Position numbers and translations under genes: made by a program. A stretch of 64,000 nucleotides of DNA, from positions 128,368 through 192,367 of the forward strand of contig KB312312.1 in assembly GCA_000328365.1 (NCBI GenBank), read 5' to 3'. Positions 1-13,400 of this stretch are shown in pieces. The notes beneath the pieces are model-generated. The model was not told where the DNA came from, did no database searches, and saw only the letters and a program-made list of their open reading frames with translations. Each line of letters begins with the position of its first letter. Position 1 is the first letter of the stretch. This stretch comes from Capitella teleta. Its lineage: Eukaryota; Annelida; Polychaeta; Capitellidae.

Positions 1-3000
1 CATAGCGTCTCGGAAGTGAGACGCAGTGGAGCGCTAAGTGGGCATGTTTACGAGGCTCTTTGCTTTTGGGATTTGCTCAAGGAAGAAATAAGGAGCAAGA
101 TGAAGAATCGAAGGAAGGGAGGGACCAGGGGTTCCGTCCTTCATGAGGATCATAACTCACCTGTTCAGCTTCCTAATTGACTTTTTCTTCACACCTTTCG
201 TAACCTGATCCTCACTCGCTTTGGTGGCGTGCGGCTCTTAGTCTGTGATCTATGAACAAGTCTGTCTTTTGTACAAAGGTGCTGAATTCGTTTCCTATTA
301 TTACAAAAAACGACATCTGAATAACTTACGAGCAGAAATTTCTTTATACGTGAATCGGTTTCAGATGGAGCGGATAAATTATTGACTGGAAAGTTATCAT
401 AATAAATAACTACTCGTCTTTGATGTGCTGCTTGAGTTTTAGCCACTTTGTCATCGGCCCTAACCAATGTTAATAGCAGCTTTAATTATTAGAGACCTGA
501 GCTATTGACGGATAGCGCGTCGTGATGACAAATGCCTTCTCCGCCATAGACAGCCCTCCCGGCAGCGATCCATTTGTCTTGTAGAAAATGGCAAACACAT
601 TTGGTTTTTTAATTCGCAAGAGGCTTGGGTTGTGGCAGTAGATTGACCCCAATGGCGACTGAGAGACAGACAGGTACATTCAGGCGCCGATATGCCCAGA
701 CTAAGCTGGACACAGCAGGTTACAGGAAAAAAAAAATTGTGTCCCCGGCAAACTTTTGGCTTCGGGTTGGGGGAATTTTTATTTGGCGACAAGCGATGGT
801 GTCCCCAGCGGCTGAGATCAGAGGTCAACTTGTTTAAGTTCCTTTGAAAACAATAGCACGTTAATTGCAGACACGTGTTGTCAGCTGCCGCCTTGTAATT
901 AAAGTTATTAATCACCGTGACCTCTGACGCGTAGGCACCAGTCAGCGACGCTTAAAATATGCACGAAGGTCATCTGCATACATTAAATGTCCTCGCTGCA
1001 TTGTCATCTGTCCAGTGCAACTTATACGACCGGCGTATGCTCTTTCTTCTTCCCCCTGGGGATACCATCCTCCCATACAATCCTCAATTCCCTAATCAAG
1101 CAGACACAAAAGCCCTTCGCAACTTTGCTTTGTTTTTGCAGCATGCAACGTATCCTCGCCTCTCTCTCTTTAGTGTCCGCAGATCTGCGAAACACGTGCT
1201 ACAAACATTGACTCAAACGCCAAGCAACCAATGAGAAGCAGATAGGCATCCTTGCTCTCTAAATAACTCGAAAGCTCTCAGGTGTAACCCCTGATTGGCA
1301 AGAGTTGTAAGAGCTTTTATGCAATGCTTACCTGCCGATTATAGCGCACAGAATGCACTTCTAAAACACGCACAAGACAACTCGATCGGCGCGTAATCAG
1401 TGCCCTCCATTTGGATCAAATTTCGTGCATTTCAGTTCAGGGCAAAGAAAAACGGCGCGAAACCTCACGCGATTAAGCGAATGTTCTTTGGCACCTTGAG
1501 CGACCCTGGTAAGCCATTAGGGTGTCTGGCGACTGAAAGATCTTAAATGGAACTTGAGCGGCGTTTACTACCGAGGTTGGCGTCGAGAGCTTTCGACCAG
1601 ACACAGCGACAATTTGTCGACGTAACTGTACACTATTCAACGCTTTGTGAGGCTGTAGGCGGAGGTTGAAAGCACGATTTATATGTCGTTTTTGCTGATT
1701 AAAAGCCTTCTCCAGCATTCCTTTTATGAGTATATTATCTTTGGTTAATATTTCATTAAGCACCTTTGAAAATAAAATAATTTCCAAAGTTAGACATGCA
1801 CGTCGTGGGAATTTGGGTTTGGGGGCATTCACGGTTGCATCTGTTCAAATATGTACCGAGTAGGATTAGATTAACACGTTGATGGCCCAAGGTCACCTCC
1901 TCTTAATAGAGTCACGTGATTCTGAAAGAATGCAATCGACTCTTCTGAGCGTGCCGATCGAGGGATTCTCACGAGTCAACACAAGCAAGCAAAAAGAGAG
2001 CTCTCTAACCCTCAATCACAACATCGGGACGCATGCACTGATGCATTTAACTGATTAGCTCAAGAAATTAATTAAATCTGTGACTTATTGCAAAGCGGAA
2101 ATATCAGTCGAATATTTGGGAGGTCTAGCCATTATATCCAGGGATCGGGTTTATAGAAAGCTTTGCAGGGGGGCACGGTCATAAAATAAACATGATGAAT
2201 GCCGATAAGGATCTTCGCTATGATCTGCTAGTACCTGGGGTCCCGCAGAGCTCAATTTTAACGTCAAATAACGATACTTTATTGGAATTTCCTGGCAATA
2301 ACCGTAGCTGGAGAACACATCCTTTCAATTAATCTTTTTCTGAGATTTATGTGAAATGCCAGCGGAGGGGGGTGCTTGTAAGGGCATTGCTAAAACATCC
2401 CCAAGGCTACCTTCAACCCCCACCCCTCCCCACCCTCCCCGCTTCCTATTCTAGCTCTGATCTCAAGGTTTTTCAGCCTTCGCGTATTTTACATTCGTCA
2501 AAAATATCCATTCTTCAATGTTCATCTTTTGCATCCATCAGTGCCTTGCTTTCAGCTCCGATTATAGAAAACTCGCAGCATACCATGGCAAGTTTAATTA
2601 ACTTATTAATTTAAAATATTATCCTTACTAATGATTAATGCAGCAATCGCATGCTCTATAGCTAGCTCCACGTGCTCCCAAAAGGAAAGTATTTATGTGC
2701 TCAATTCTGAAAGACTGACGAAGAGCAAGCCATCGAAAGAGTCACATCACACGACACCAAGACGTAACTTAATTTGATCAGGTGGAAGCCTTACCTCTTC
2801 ACTCAGAACAAATGAACAATCTCCATTTACTCGGGGATGTCCTACACTCGAATATTTAAGCTGTTCTTTGCAAATATTGGTATACACAAGTACAACAACT
2901 AGTTAATTATAGCTCTCTGTAGCCCCTCTCTTGCTTTTAATCACTGTCTCCCTTCGTTTTGCTCTCTCTACTCTTGCCTTGATTGCAGTTCGAATCATCC

Positions 3001-6000
3001 ATTCCGATCCGATATTATGACCAAACCAACGGAACATTCGTTTCTTCTTCTTTAGTCCTCGCCCTCTCGGCTCAACTGATTCTTTGCCCGACAGAACTCT
3101 CGCTTCCTTTGACGTCAGCCTACTTCGTTGTTTCATGCTTCACCTTGGACTTCAAATGAGCTGATTATAATTTGTGTTCCATTCGCGTTAGCTGAACTGT
3201 TATAATTTATGAAAATTATTTCGTATCGCTTCAGCATAATCATCTATGCCGCTCGTTAATCAATAATGGCACTACCCATAACTTGTAAAATTTCGTGTTC
3301 AGCAAATAATTATATTGTGCCATAATTGTGCCAAAGTATACTCTAGCAAAATAATGGGGCATGATAAATGAATAAAATCCTATGAATGAAGATATATAAA
3401 TTAACTTATTTTATGCCTCACAAATAATAATTTTCATCTGCAACATCATTTACAGCTCATTACTAAATCAAATGTCATTCAAAATTATATGCCGAAATAT
3501 TTTTCTTTTTTAACAAATTCACCAAAATTAGAAGGTATACCTACCCCGATAGACATCTTGGCATTTTTTTCCCTTTGGAGGCTATTTCTCAAATGTTTGA
3601 AGTTCTCAAAGCGGCTTTTACTTCCCTGGTCATCGGATCAAAAGAGCGAAGACGTTGACAAATGACTTCTTATATCTCCAGTACGCCATGGCAATAACTT
3701 GGTCAACCTTTACTTGAAAAGTTGACTTTTCTGCCTGTTTGTCAACTGGCATCAAACGGGGTATCAAGTTTCACATTAAAGCTGTGCTAATTATTAATAT
3801 GCATGATAAGCATATCAAATTTCAACTTGATGTCGGAGTTTTGTTTGTTGATAGGCTTGGCAGGGGGTAAACACGAAAAGGGGCATTTCCTCAAGAGTAA
3901 AAGTTGATACTATGATTGTGTAAATGAAAAGGAAGGAACACAGGGAGGAGATACGATCAGAGGGCTGAGGGGGGCGCCACACACCGAGACCTAATGGTAA
4001 TTATAAAGTTGACAAAAAAAAAAGTCAAAACTGATACACGGTTCTTTTGTAGGGAGCAGTTTTCAATTTATAAAATAATTTCACTTAAAGTGCAAGCGTG
4101 ACAAGTATTATACACGTGAAGCATTTTAGGGAAAGGTTCAATTTATTTTATTCTTATTTTCACGACATAAAATCAATTTGGAAATTCACTTTCTATGTTA
4201 TTTGTTCGGAATGGTCAGAAGACGGACGATTACTGGGCTGTGGTCATTATAGCTTGATCTCCCGCTGTTAAGTGTGTCCACAGTCAGAACATCAAAAGGA
4301 AAGCTAACGACAAATGGTCTCTTTGAAAGGCGGTCCATTGAATCTCATTTAGGCTAAATGGCCAACTCGGAAAGAGAAAGAGCTTAAAATGGTGCTCGTC
4401 TTTCGCTTTGGGGCGCTCACAATCTTCACGTGAAGCGTTTCTGTTGTTTGCTAGATGATCTTCTCTCTAAAGAGTGATAGTTCCCGCGCTAATGTCGCCC
4501 AGAAATCCCCAGAGATCGGGTTAAAGTCGCCTAACCACCCCCAGGGCACTCCTCCCTTCGCCCAAATCACGTCATCAAGCCCTTTGGCCAACAGGCCGGA
4601 AATGCAATTGTCATAAAGATCAGCTCCGGGCATGCGCAGTTGGCGTTTCCGTCTGTTCTTCCACAGAAAGTGCGTTGTTGGGTTTTCTCGGCGTGACCTT
4701 TAACCTTTAACCTTTAACCCAATGACACCAGATTGCCTTGTCCATTCAGAGCTGTCATGGCCGGCACAAGTTTCATGCTGAATGCGATGCTCTTTCTCTT
4801 TCTCTTTCTGATTTGTGTTATGCAATAATTTTGCGACTTGAACATCAAAGAAACCTGTCTCCTTGTCTAACATGCTCGTCCACCGTCTGTTAATTTGTCG
4901 CCAATTCACTAAAGAATCACTTTTCCCTCAGCGACATGAAAAACGACCCTCACAAGTGGTAAACAGAGGGTGACTTGTTTCTCGCTCGTTGACGTGCAAT
5001 TTTTCATGCAAAGATCAAGAAAACGGGGAAATACCTCCGCAAAACACGGGGTTCAGCCGCGACGCTATCTGCGATCGGAGCAATGACGAGTCTATTGCCA
5101 CTTCAGGTGTTCTAATCAACGGTGTAATGAATCAACAGAGAAAATCAACACCTTTTAATCGTATCAATGACAACGATCGCTAAACGCGAAAAGCATATTG
5201 CATATTCCTTTCATATTCATATTGGTAGAAAGAGATACCCTCTTTCATATCTGCCTTTGCATCTGTTTTGAGTGACATTAGCGTATTACTCTCAGATCAT
5301 CTGGGCAGGGCGGTGATGAATGGGGGGCTGTCGATCAGTGAACCTCAAATAAAAGTACCCACTTTCACGCCCTGCCAACCCTCTCCAAACGAGGCTAGTA
5401 CACGCAACCCTACAGTAGACAAATAATGTTATTACTCTACAAATCTTAGCAATGCAACAATTTGCGATGATTCGGGATCGGAGGGTTTTTAAGGGCCCTG
5501 CACAGCCTCCGCTGAGCCGTGTCGACTTCAGCCACTCAGAGCACAGCGAAGTAAGTGCAACCAGGAGACCAACGAAAGCTTATTCAGTTCAGCAACCACC
5601 GCGGTTAGATACACACGCGTTTAAGTACCGCTCTCACAGGAATAATATTTGTGTGATTAACCTGAGGATTTATCAAACTTGGGATTTACACATCATCACT
5701 GTGATAAAGCATTCATCTCGGGAGATATACTTTTTCCTTTTTGGGTGTAAGCTGAGGAAACATAACTTCATTCACGGAATCAGCTGTGGGATTTTTTTGC
5801 CGAACGGTGTGTTGAGGTATCTATGTTGCTATAGCCAATCTTAATTACCCCTTGAATGAGATGGAAAAATGCCTCGCACCCCATTTCAGTGAGTGTGCCC
5901 CTCAAATTGATAGCTCTAAGCTTTGGTGGAGTTTTTCTTTCGAATATATTTTTATGATATATGACACTTGGGGTATAAATTCACAGTTCGCGCGAGGCGT

Positions 6001-9000
6001 TGAGGCGCTGCACGGGGGATGAGATTGAACTTGCATATTACGTAATTCAAGCGAAAAGCCAAATTTATGTCACACACGACACAGCGCACATATTTATAAT
6101 AGCACTACTTTCCTCCTAGCTCATCTTAGTTTCAATTATCACTCAAACCATAAAATATGACTTAGCATCAATCTGTTGAAAAACCATTTCACACGCTTTC
6201 AATTCATATAGTTGCATGCCAAGTCATCCCCTGATTCACCTCAACATGGACATCGACCTGCTTTTGTTCCAGGCATGGCATTTGTCACAATACTGTTGAC
6301 TTATTCAAATTTATACAGCAGACTAAAGCCTTTGCTACCATTCCTTTTCGACAATAATCCCTCGACCCTCTCAATAATCTGCTCGTCTGTCGGAAGCCAC
6401 TTCGACACCATGCCACCGACGCGTTTACTCGCCTCTCGTCTCTGCTTTCAAAATGTTTATACTTATGCGTAAACAAAACTCAAAAACAGAGCCTCAGTCA
6501 TTGTTATTAAGCACAACATTTGATATTTATTGATACGTCTGACCCACTCACGAAAATGCCCCTTTGAACGCTCACAGAAGCTCTTATATTTGCTCCTCAA
6601 ACCTTATTATTGAATGTATGCGTGTAATCCTCCGACATATTTGAGGAAATTACTTAATATGCTTTCACCCCACTTAACTATAAGCCCACATCTCTGCTTA
6701 TGCCTCGCTAAGTCCTTTAGGGTAAAGATATATGCGAGTAGTTTATTTTCCCCCAAACCTTCGTCACTCATTGGGTGAGGGTCTCGATGCAACTCTGTTG
6801 ACACAGCGGTCTTGTGTACACATCTTGCGCATACCTCGTTCTTTTGCCTATTTATAGTGTCGCTTCAATCTAATCTGGATCACACCCTCAAAGGGTTCAC
6901 ATAAAAACCCTCATTATACTCATTTCTCTAAAGCGAATCCTGTCGGCGTGTAAGTGCATAATCTTATAATGACCTGGTTGTTCTTGCAATACTGGCGCCA
7001 GTTGAATTTCTGAATTTCAATTTCTCCGCAAAATTCCTTTAGGGTGTTATGCTGGGTTATTTCGTTGAAGGCAGGCGTGTCTGGAGCAACAGACACGCTC
7101 CTGTTCTTCGACTCTTGCAGACATCCAATCTGTTGATTGACAGGTGAGCAATACTTCGCATTAGATGAAATATCTATTTTTTTTTTCGCCACAGTTATTT
7201 TAAATAACGAATTTTCAAAGCATTAAGATTCTGATTGAGATGGTGCCTGGTCGCCTTGTCATATGTAATACCTCAAGTTATTTTTTCACTGTCTGCAAGC
7301 AATGCAACTAATTGCAAACTTTGAGATGTTAGTAACAGATAGTTACTGTAGAGAATCATGGAAAATTAATACCATCAAATATGTCTCCTAATGATTCATC
7401 ATTCCGACAAGCACAAAAACGCTTTTGTTTGGCGCCAAAAACCCGAAAAATGATCGACATTATCAGAGCAGTTTTTATTCCTGATTGTGAAGGCGTTGCT
7501 CGCCCCCTGCTGGCAATATCAGGCAACTTTGACACAAACAAAAGCACTTTTGGTGTTTTTTTAGCGTGTAATTTGTTTCAAACTCTATTTTCCTCGTGCA
7601 CATCTCTGGAAAATCGGCTCTCAAAGCAAAATGGCGGACGTCTTTTCACGATTGAGTAAGAAAAACAAATAAATAAAAGATGTCTTGTGATTACTAATAA
7701 CCGGATGTATGTTTGTGCGGTTATTTAATAACGATTTTTACTCTGATTTTTATCTCAGATTTCTGTGCTTGGAAAAAAATGAAAAAAAGAACAAACAAAG
7801 CGATATAAAGATATTTTTTTATGTTAAAAAACGTGCGGAAATTCTTTCAGCTTGTTACACGTAGGAGAGGTTTCTTCCACACCCTTACGGAAGCCCTCCA
7901 AGCTGCCCTCTCAGGGCCCTCCCCTCATCCGATTATCATTCTCCCGAGTCCGCTATGGTTTCGCACGCAACTTATTATTATTATTAAGTTCTTTTTTAGG
8001 GTCGTTTATATGTGAGGCCAGCGGCCTTATTGGGTTCCATGCGAGAGGAAATGTGTATTATATATTTTGGCAGACGCAGCCGACGACTTGTGCCAAACGA
8101 CTTTACGTGATTGTAGTCTCTTTGCTATTTTGCGCACTTTTTCCCTCTTGACCAGAGATATTTTTCCTCTCACTGGACACTGGTCAGCGGCGGTTAGACA
8201 AGTGCAGAGCGACATTCGGATCAGTGCTGCAGACGGTACAGAAATAGCGTGAATATTTCATCGCATACTTTAGTGCCACTTCCATTCACTGGAAGATTTT
8301 GACACTAACGTGATGTATATGCGGTTTTATTGCTGGCGGTATTCATCTAACAAGCAACTCATGCATTGGCCTTCGTTCCTATCTAATTAGAGGCTGCATT
8401 CCCATGTATCTAAATTGACCTGCTGCTCATTGCATTCACACCAAAATGACTACTCTCTAAGACCAATAAAACACGTTTACAAACTTTTAAAAAGTGATTG
8501 ATTTCGCATTTTTCCATCTCAACCTCTCTCTCTCTCTCTCTTCTCTCATGCAGTGCCAAAACTCCCCAGGTAATCAACTTAAAACACCTGTGCTATGCTT
8601 GTGAAAGGCGCATAAAATATCATAACAGCCATTTGCAGACTTAGTGAAGTCTCTGAAGAGCTCCCTCCAAAACAAGCTTATAAAAGACTTGCATGAAAAG
8701 GTTCTCGAGTACTTAGCCAGTATAGCTGAAGCATAGGGTTGTCGCTGCTCTTCTTTGCGAACCTCCAATGAGAGGCCACAACCAGGCATTCACTCGTGCG
8801 ACATATGCGACATTAATGCTATATGCGAGTCGCGTTATGCCTACTTTGCCTCAGAATTTACGACTGCGAAGAATACATTAGACTGTCGCATATGATGTCA
8901 TGTTTTCTTTGATCCAATGCCTCAGGGCGCAATGCTAAGAGCAGCATCGAACCACTCGACGCTTGTCACCGGCCACCAAACATTGCGTTTGGTGACCTAC

Positions 9001-10250
9001 AAGGCGAATCTCTCTGCTCAATTTCTTAAGAGCTACTTTTTTATGACGAACTTTATAATTGAGTTATATCTCTCTGCTATTAGTTTCTTTCGTCCTGCTT
9101 GATGTGCCTGGGTAACATCATCCGATGTGCTGTGATTTCATCTCTCGTCGAGTTGCTTTAGCACCGACGTGCCCTGTCCGGTGCCACATCATGGGCCGCT
9201 GTGCTATTTAGATGTGCCACTTGATGTCATTGAGATTTCGAGGTTTTCAACTTTCACAACAGCGAAGCCATCCAGGGTTGCTGCGATAATCAATAGTCGA
9301 AGAATTGAGCGACTTCCTCTCAACATTCTTACATCAATTGGTTTTACATGATTAAACACTGACTGAATTGTCACGGGCTGTTATTTTTATAGAGCTTGCA
9401 AAATTGAGGAGGCGGAGGAGACCGATGGTGTGTTACCTCATGAGCTACGGTTTCTGCCTTTGTGCAAGGAGGGCTTTGACTCGTGATCTCTGCTTCGCTA
9501 TAGAGAGGGCGAGAGAATTCCTCCTCGGCACGAAAAAACATTTGATTGGGAAGTCAATCACCTGTTTAATTAGCAGTGTCATACCTGTAAGAGAAGGTGG
9601 AGCTGGCGAGAGAGGAGGTGTACCCAGTTGCAGGTGCGTCGTATTTGAAAAAAATAAAAAGAAGAGAAGAAAACATTCCAATTGAATTCATCCAGCCACC
9701 GACGCAGAAGTGTGCATTAGACGAACTGTCACACATTGGCGTTGATTATGAATTTCTGTCTTGCGAGCAAATTGATTCGCCTTTTTATGACTAATGACTA
9801 ATTTCGCAGGAATTTCTCCTGATTTAGATCTCAATGTAATCAACTGCTAATGTAATGAAATCACTCATAACTTTCTCTGTGAACCCGAGTCATCGCCTCG
9901 TGTAGCGAATTGAGGTCATTGGGGGCACATTATGCTTCCAGGTCACCAGACTGCGCAATGCTCTCGCCATAGACATGCCCCTTTTACGGCTCCGAAGCCA
10001 ACAGACTCTTAAGTTCACACATCTTTGCAGTGCCGCCCAAGGGTTTTATTCTGTCTCGCGTCCCAGTTTCAATCAACTTACGGCCGAAGGGGGAGTCCTT
10101 TGTGATCAGCGGCCATCTGATCTGTTTGTCAATTCAAAAGCACACCCCCGTTCCCTCCCAAACGTCCATTGAGCGAGGTATATGACCGAGGAATAAATCA
10201 CATTTAGGTGACCATTTCATTGCGTTGCATACTGCGGTTTGCCTTTATTT
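1..10250. other. Gene-poor upstream region
   Basis: I see no ORF here with a recognisable domain and no convincing run of phased exons. Open frames reach about 137 codons but have unstructured composition and no splice context. It holds short simple repeats: a CT run near 8526-8541 and a 7-bp CCTTTAA array at 4694-4719. It may contain distal regulatory sequence for the lectin-like gene that begins near 10.3 kb. Short untranslated exons could be missed. Confidence 0.5.
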
Positions 10251-10466
10251 TCTCCATAAAAATCCATTAGTTTAGAGCTTCAGATCCTACCGACAGAAAT
10301 GCTTCACGGGTAAGTTACGAGCTTGATTTTTGCACGCGAATTCTTGGCGTGGAAAAAATGCGTAAAATTTGCTTCCTCTCCTGTTCATGAATACCTTAAA
10401 TGCACTGTTTACCTAATGTGGTGACATCGCCATTATATCTAATCTTATCTTCTTCCAGGGTACACA
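10250..10466 (+). promoter_or_regulatory. Probable promoter, 5' UTR exon and first intron of the discoidin/lectin gene
   Basis: The signal-peptide exon is preceded by a good splice acceptor (TCTTCCAG ending at 10458), so the transcript should have an upstream non-coding exon. A matching donor (GG|GTAAGT) lies at 10310, giving a possible intron of about 149 nt. An AT-rich CATAAAAA stretch near 10254 could act as a TATA-like box. The donor/acceptor pair is seen directly; the promoter position is inference. Confidence 0.35.
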
Positions 10467-13400
10467 ATGCTGGTGTTGTGGGTTGCCATAGCGACCATGT
10501 CGTTCGCTAACGGCCAACAGCACATTGAATTACTCAAATGTAAGTATTCCCACCACACACAAAAAAGCATCTGGTTTATCGTGAATTTATTTATGTACAC
10601 GTTGTAATTAATCGATGATAGCAAGAGTAAGAAGTTACTAGGCACCGTGTCAGCTTTACAGCCTTGCTTGATCTAGAGGCACCAACACCTCTGGGCGCGT
10701 CGATTGAACGAATCATGCACCCGCTTTCCTCCTCCGATCCACCGAACTGAGTAAACATTGCAGTGGGGCGAGGAGGCCGAAACAATGCGCGGAGAAAAAA
10801 TAGTCCCGGCAGATCAAAGAAGAAGTTTGTTAACGAATACACTCACTCTGTTTGTTTGCAGTTTGCACTCTTTAATTAGTGATATTCTATTTGGGCTGTG
10901 ACGTCATTGGTATATCACGTGACTGGTACTATTTCAGTACTCTTGATTAAAGTGTAAAGCGGTGCTAAACACCTCCTTAGCAAAACAGATCGCATCCACT
11001 GGCATTTATAAACCAAGCTCTCGGGAGGGGTTTGGGGTCTCGGATCTATCAAATATCCACTATAGCCACCGTGATGCCTCATCGTGTATTGATTAACAGA
11101 TCGATCGATCAAAATGCAGCGACAGGTTGATTAGCAAAAAGATGGAGACTCAGGTGAAGCTATTTCCGGAAAACAAATTCGCTGATTGAATCTCAAAGGA
11201 ATCGAATCACGAATTTCTTGAATGAACCTGATCATTATAATATTAAACCGGCTTGAATGGTGAATTAGTCAGGCGGCATTTCCTTTCCTTCTCAACCACC
11301 CAGAGTGCATAATATCTAATATCTGAGGAGCTTCAAGGTTCTTTTTGAGGTTGCGTGCGGAAATGAAACGATTATTGATTGAGAACGGAACCAGGTTGTT
11401 GAAAATCGGACAGGTTAATTAATTATGTAATTCACAGAATGGGAGATTGAATATCAGAAATTAGTTTTCAGCTTACTGATTTGATTGAACAATGAAGGCC
11501 CGCCAAAGGAACCGTGAAATAAGCCAAGCAATATTTATTCTCTTAAAGAAATGTTTAATATCGACAAACCAAAACCCCAGTGTTAGAACCCTTTGTAGCG
11601 GCTTGATCAAGTGGGATTTTCATAATTCGGCATAATGAAGCACAACTGTTTCCACATGCAGCTTTCGAAGCTTACCTGGCTCATCGTAATGAGGTTATTT
11701 CGATGAGTATCGTCGTGGAGCGCCCAGGTATTGTGTGGGTTTGAGGCAGGGCCACCTCTCTATCTACAAGGGTTTTCAAACACTTAATAGGATTCAGCAA
11801 TTCTTCTCTTTGTAATCTGGTGTCAGGGAGCCTTTATGTGATTTACGAGTGTTACGTAATAATTGCGCGACTTAAAATTGAGACTGAAAACCCAATTTAA
11901 GATCGTTCAGTCAAACAATAACCCGCCGACCGCGTTTAGAAAATTCACATCATAACATTCAGAAACTAAATTTGCTGAAATGTATTAGCTTTCTAGCTTT
12001 CACACTGGCAAATCCAAATAATGTCCTCGCATGGCTGGAGACCTTTTCAGATGTAGAAGGTTAATGCATGGTCATCTTCTGGTCAAGGATGGTCGTGTCA
12101 TGTTCGTGCGCATCAAAAGAGCGAATAAATTAACTCTTGGTCAGTCCTCCACTCAACGCGTCCATTTTTACGAGCGAAGCAGAATCCGTTAAGTGATAAA
12201 ACGAATTCCACTTTGGGTTCGATTGATTTCCGTGAGAACTGAGCTGATGATGGGTTTATTTTTATCCAGGGAGGAAGGGTCCTTTGCACCGAGGTTCTTA
12301 TGTCCAGTGCTCAAGCCGCAGATGCTAATAAACTGAACAACTATCATTACGATCTACTTTTCTTCCAGCATGCGATCTTACCGGACCCCTCGGAATGATT
12401 TCCGGAGACATCCAGGATTGGCAAATCACCGCCAGTTCCACGTATCCTAGCGAATGGGACAAGGGTTGCCACGAGAGATACGCCCGCGTCTACCAACCGA
12501 ATGGACTAGGGTGGTGCAGCAAGTATAAGTCCTCTTCCGAATGGCTTCAAATTGATCTAGGTGTCGCCGCGAAGGTACGGCTCCAACAGGAGTTAAAGAA
12601 CTTTCTTTTGAAGACCAGTGTGTGAACTTAGAGCGTGAAAAAAGACTAGGAGATAAATTCTGAAGTTATAGCATTGGAACATGGTACTGCGTGCATGAAA
12701 TATACGTATTTTTATAATTAGAAAGAGGTTTATTTTATTCATTTATCAAACTTCTTCCACGTTGAAAGTTGAAAGGTATATTGCGACGGAACAGAACAAG
12801 TAGTCTGCCAGCGAATAAAAAGTGAAATTAACCATACTTCTAAACTTTTAAAGTGATAACGACCGAGTTCTTTTATATTTAAAAGCGATCATTAAAAAGT
12901 AATTAATTTAATTTGAATTTTAGTTGGATTTTATTGCAAGCGCGTACGCTGAGATTGTCTAGAATGCATAGAGAAGCACCGCTGTTCTCCCCCGTTACTC
13001 GTAGGCCACACGAGCGAGTATGAAAAAAAGAGTTTAGACAAACTGTCACTGGATGATTGTCAGTTGAGCGACATCTCGGAGTCTAGCTACTCAAAGCCTC
13101 GTGTGTTTTTGCCCCGCGAGAGAGCCCCCACCCCTGCCGATCGCCTTGGCTCTGTTTGACAGCGCTTCTCCACTGGCGTTGATGCATATCCAAGCATGGC
13201 ATCTGACATCAATCAGGGTAGAAAGTGAAGCAACTTTTGAATTGTTTCGACAAATGCCGTTCTCCTAATGAGGATTTCAAAGCAATTCGTCCCTGTCATG
13301 CTCTCCACCACCGAGCATTATTCACAGCGCAGGCTCGCTGCTAGCAAGGTGAAAAAAATCAATTTGAAACTATTTTTGCGATTCACCGGTTTCAAGGTTC

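Noticed and set aside
5452-5844. 130-codon plus-strand open frame
   Set aside because: Low-complexity mix of residues with no signal peptide, domain or splice support.
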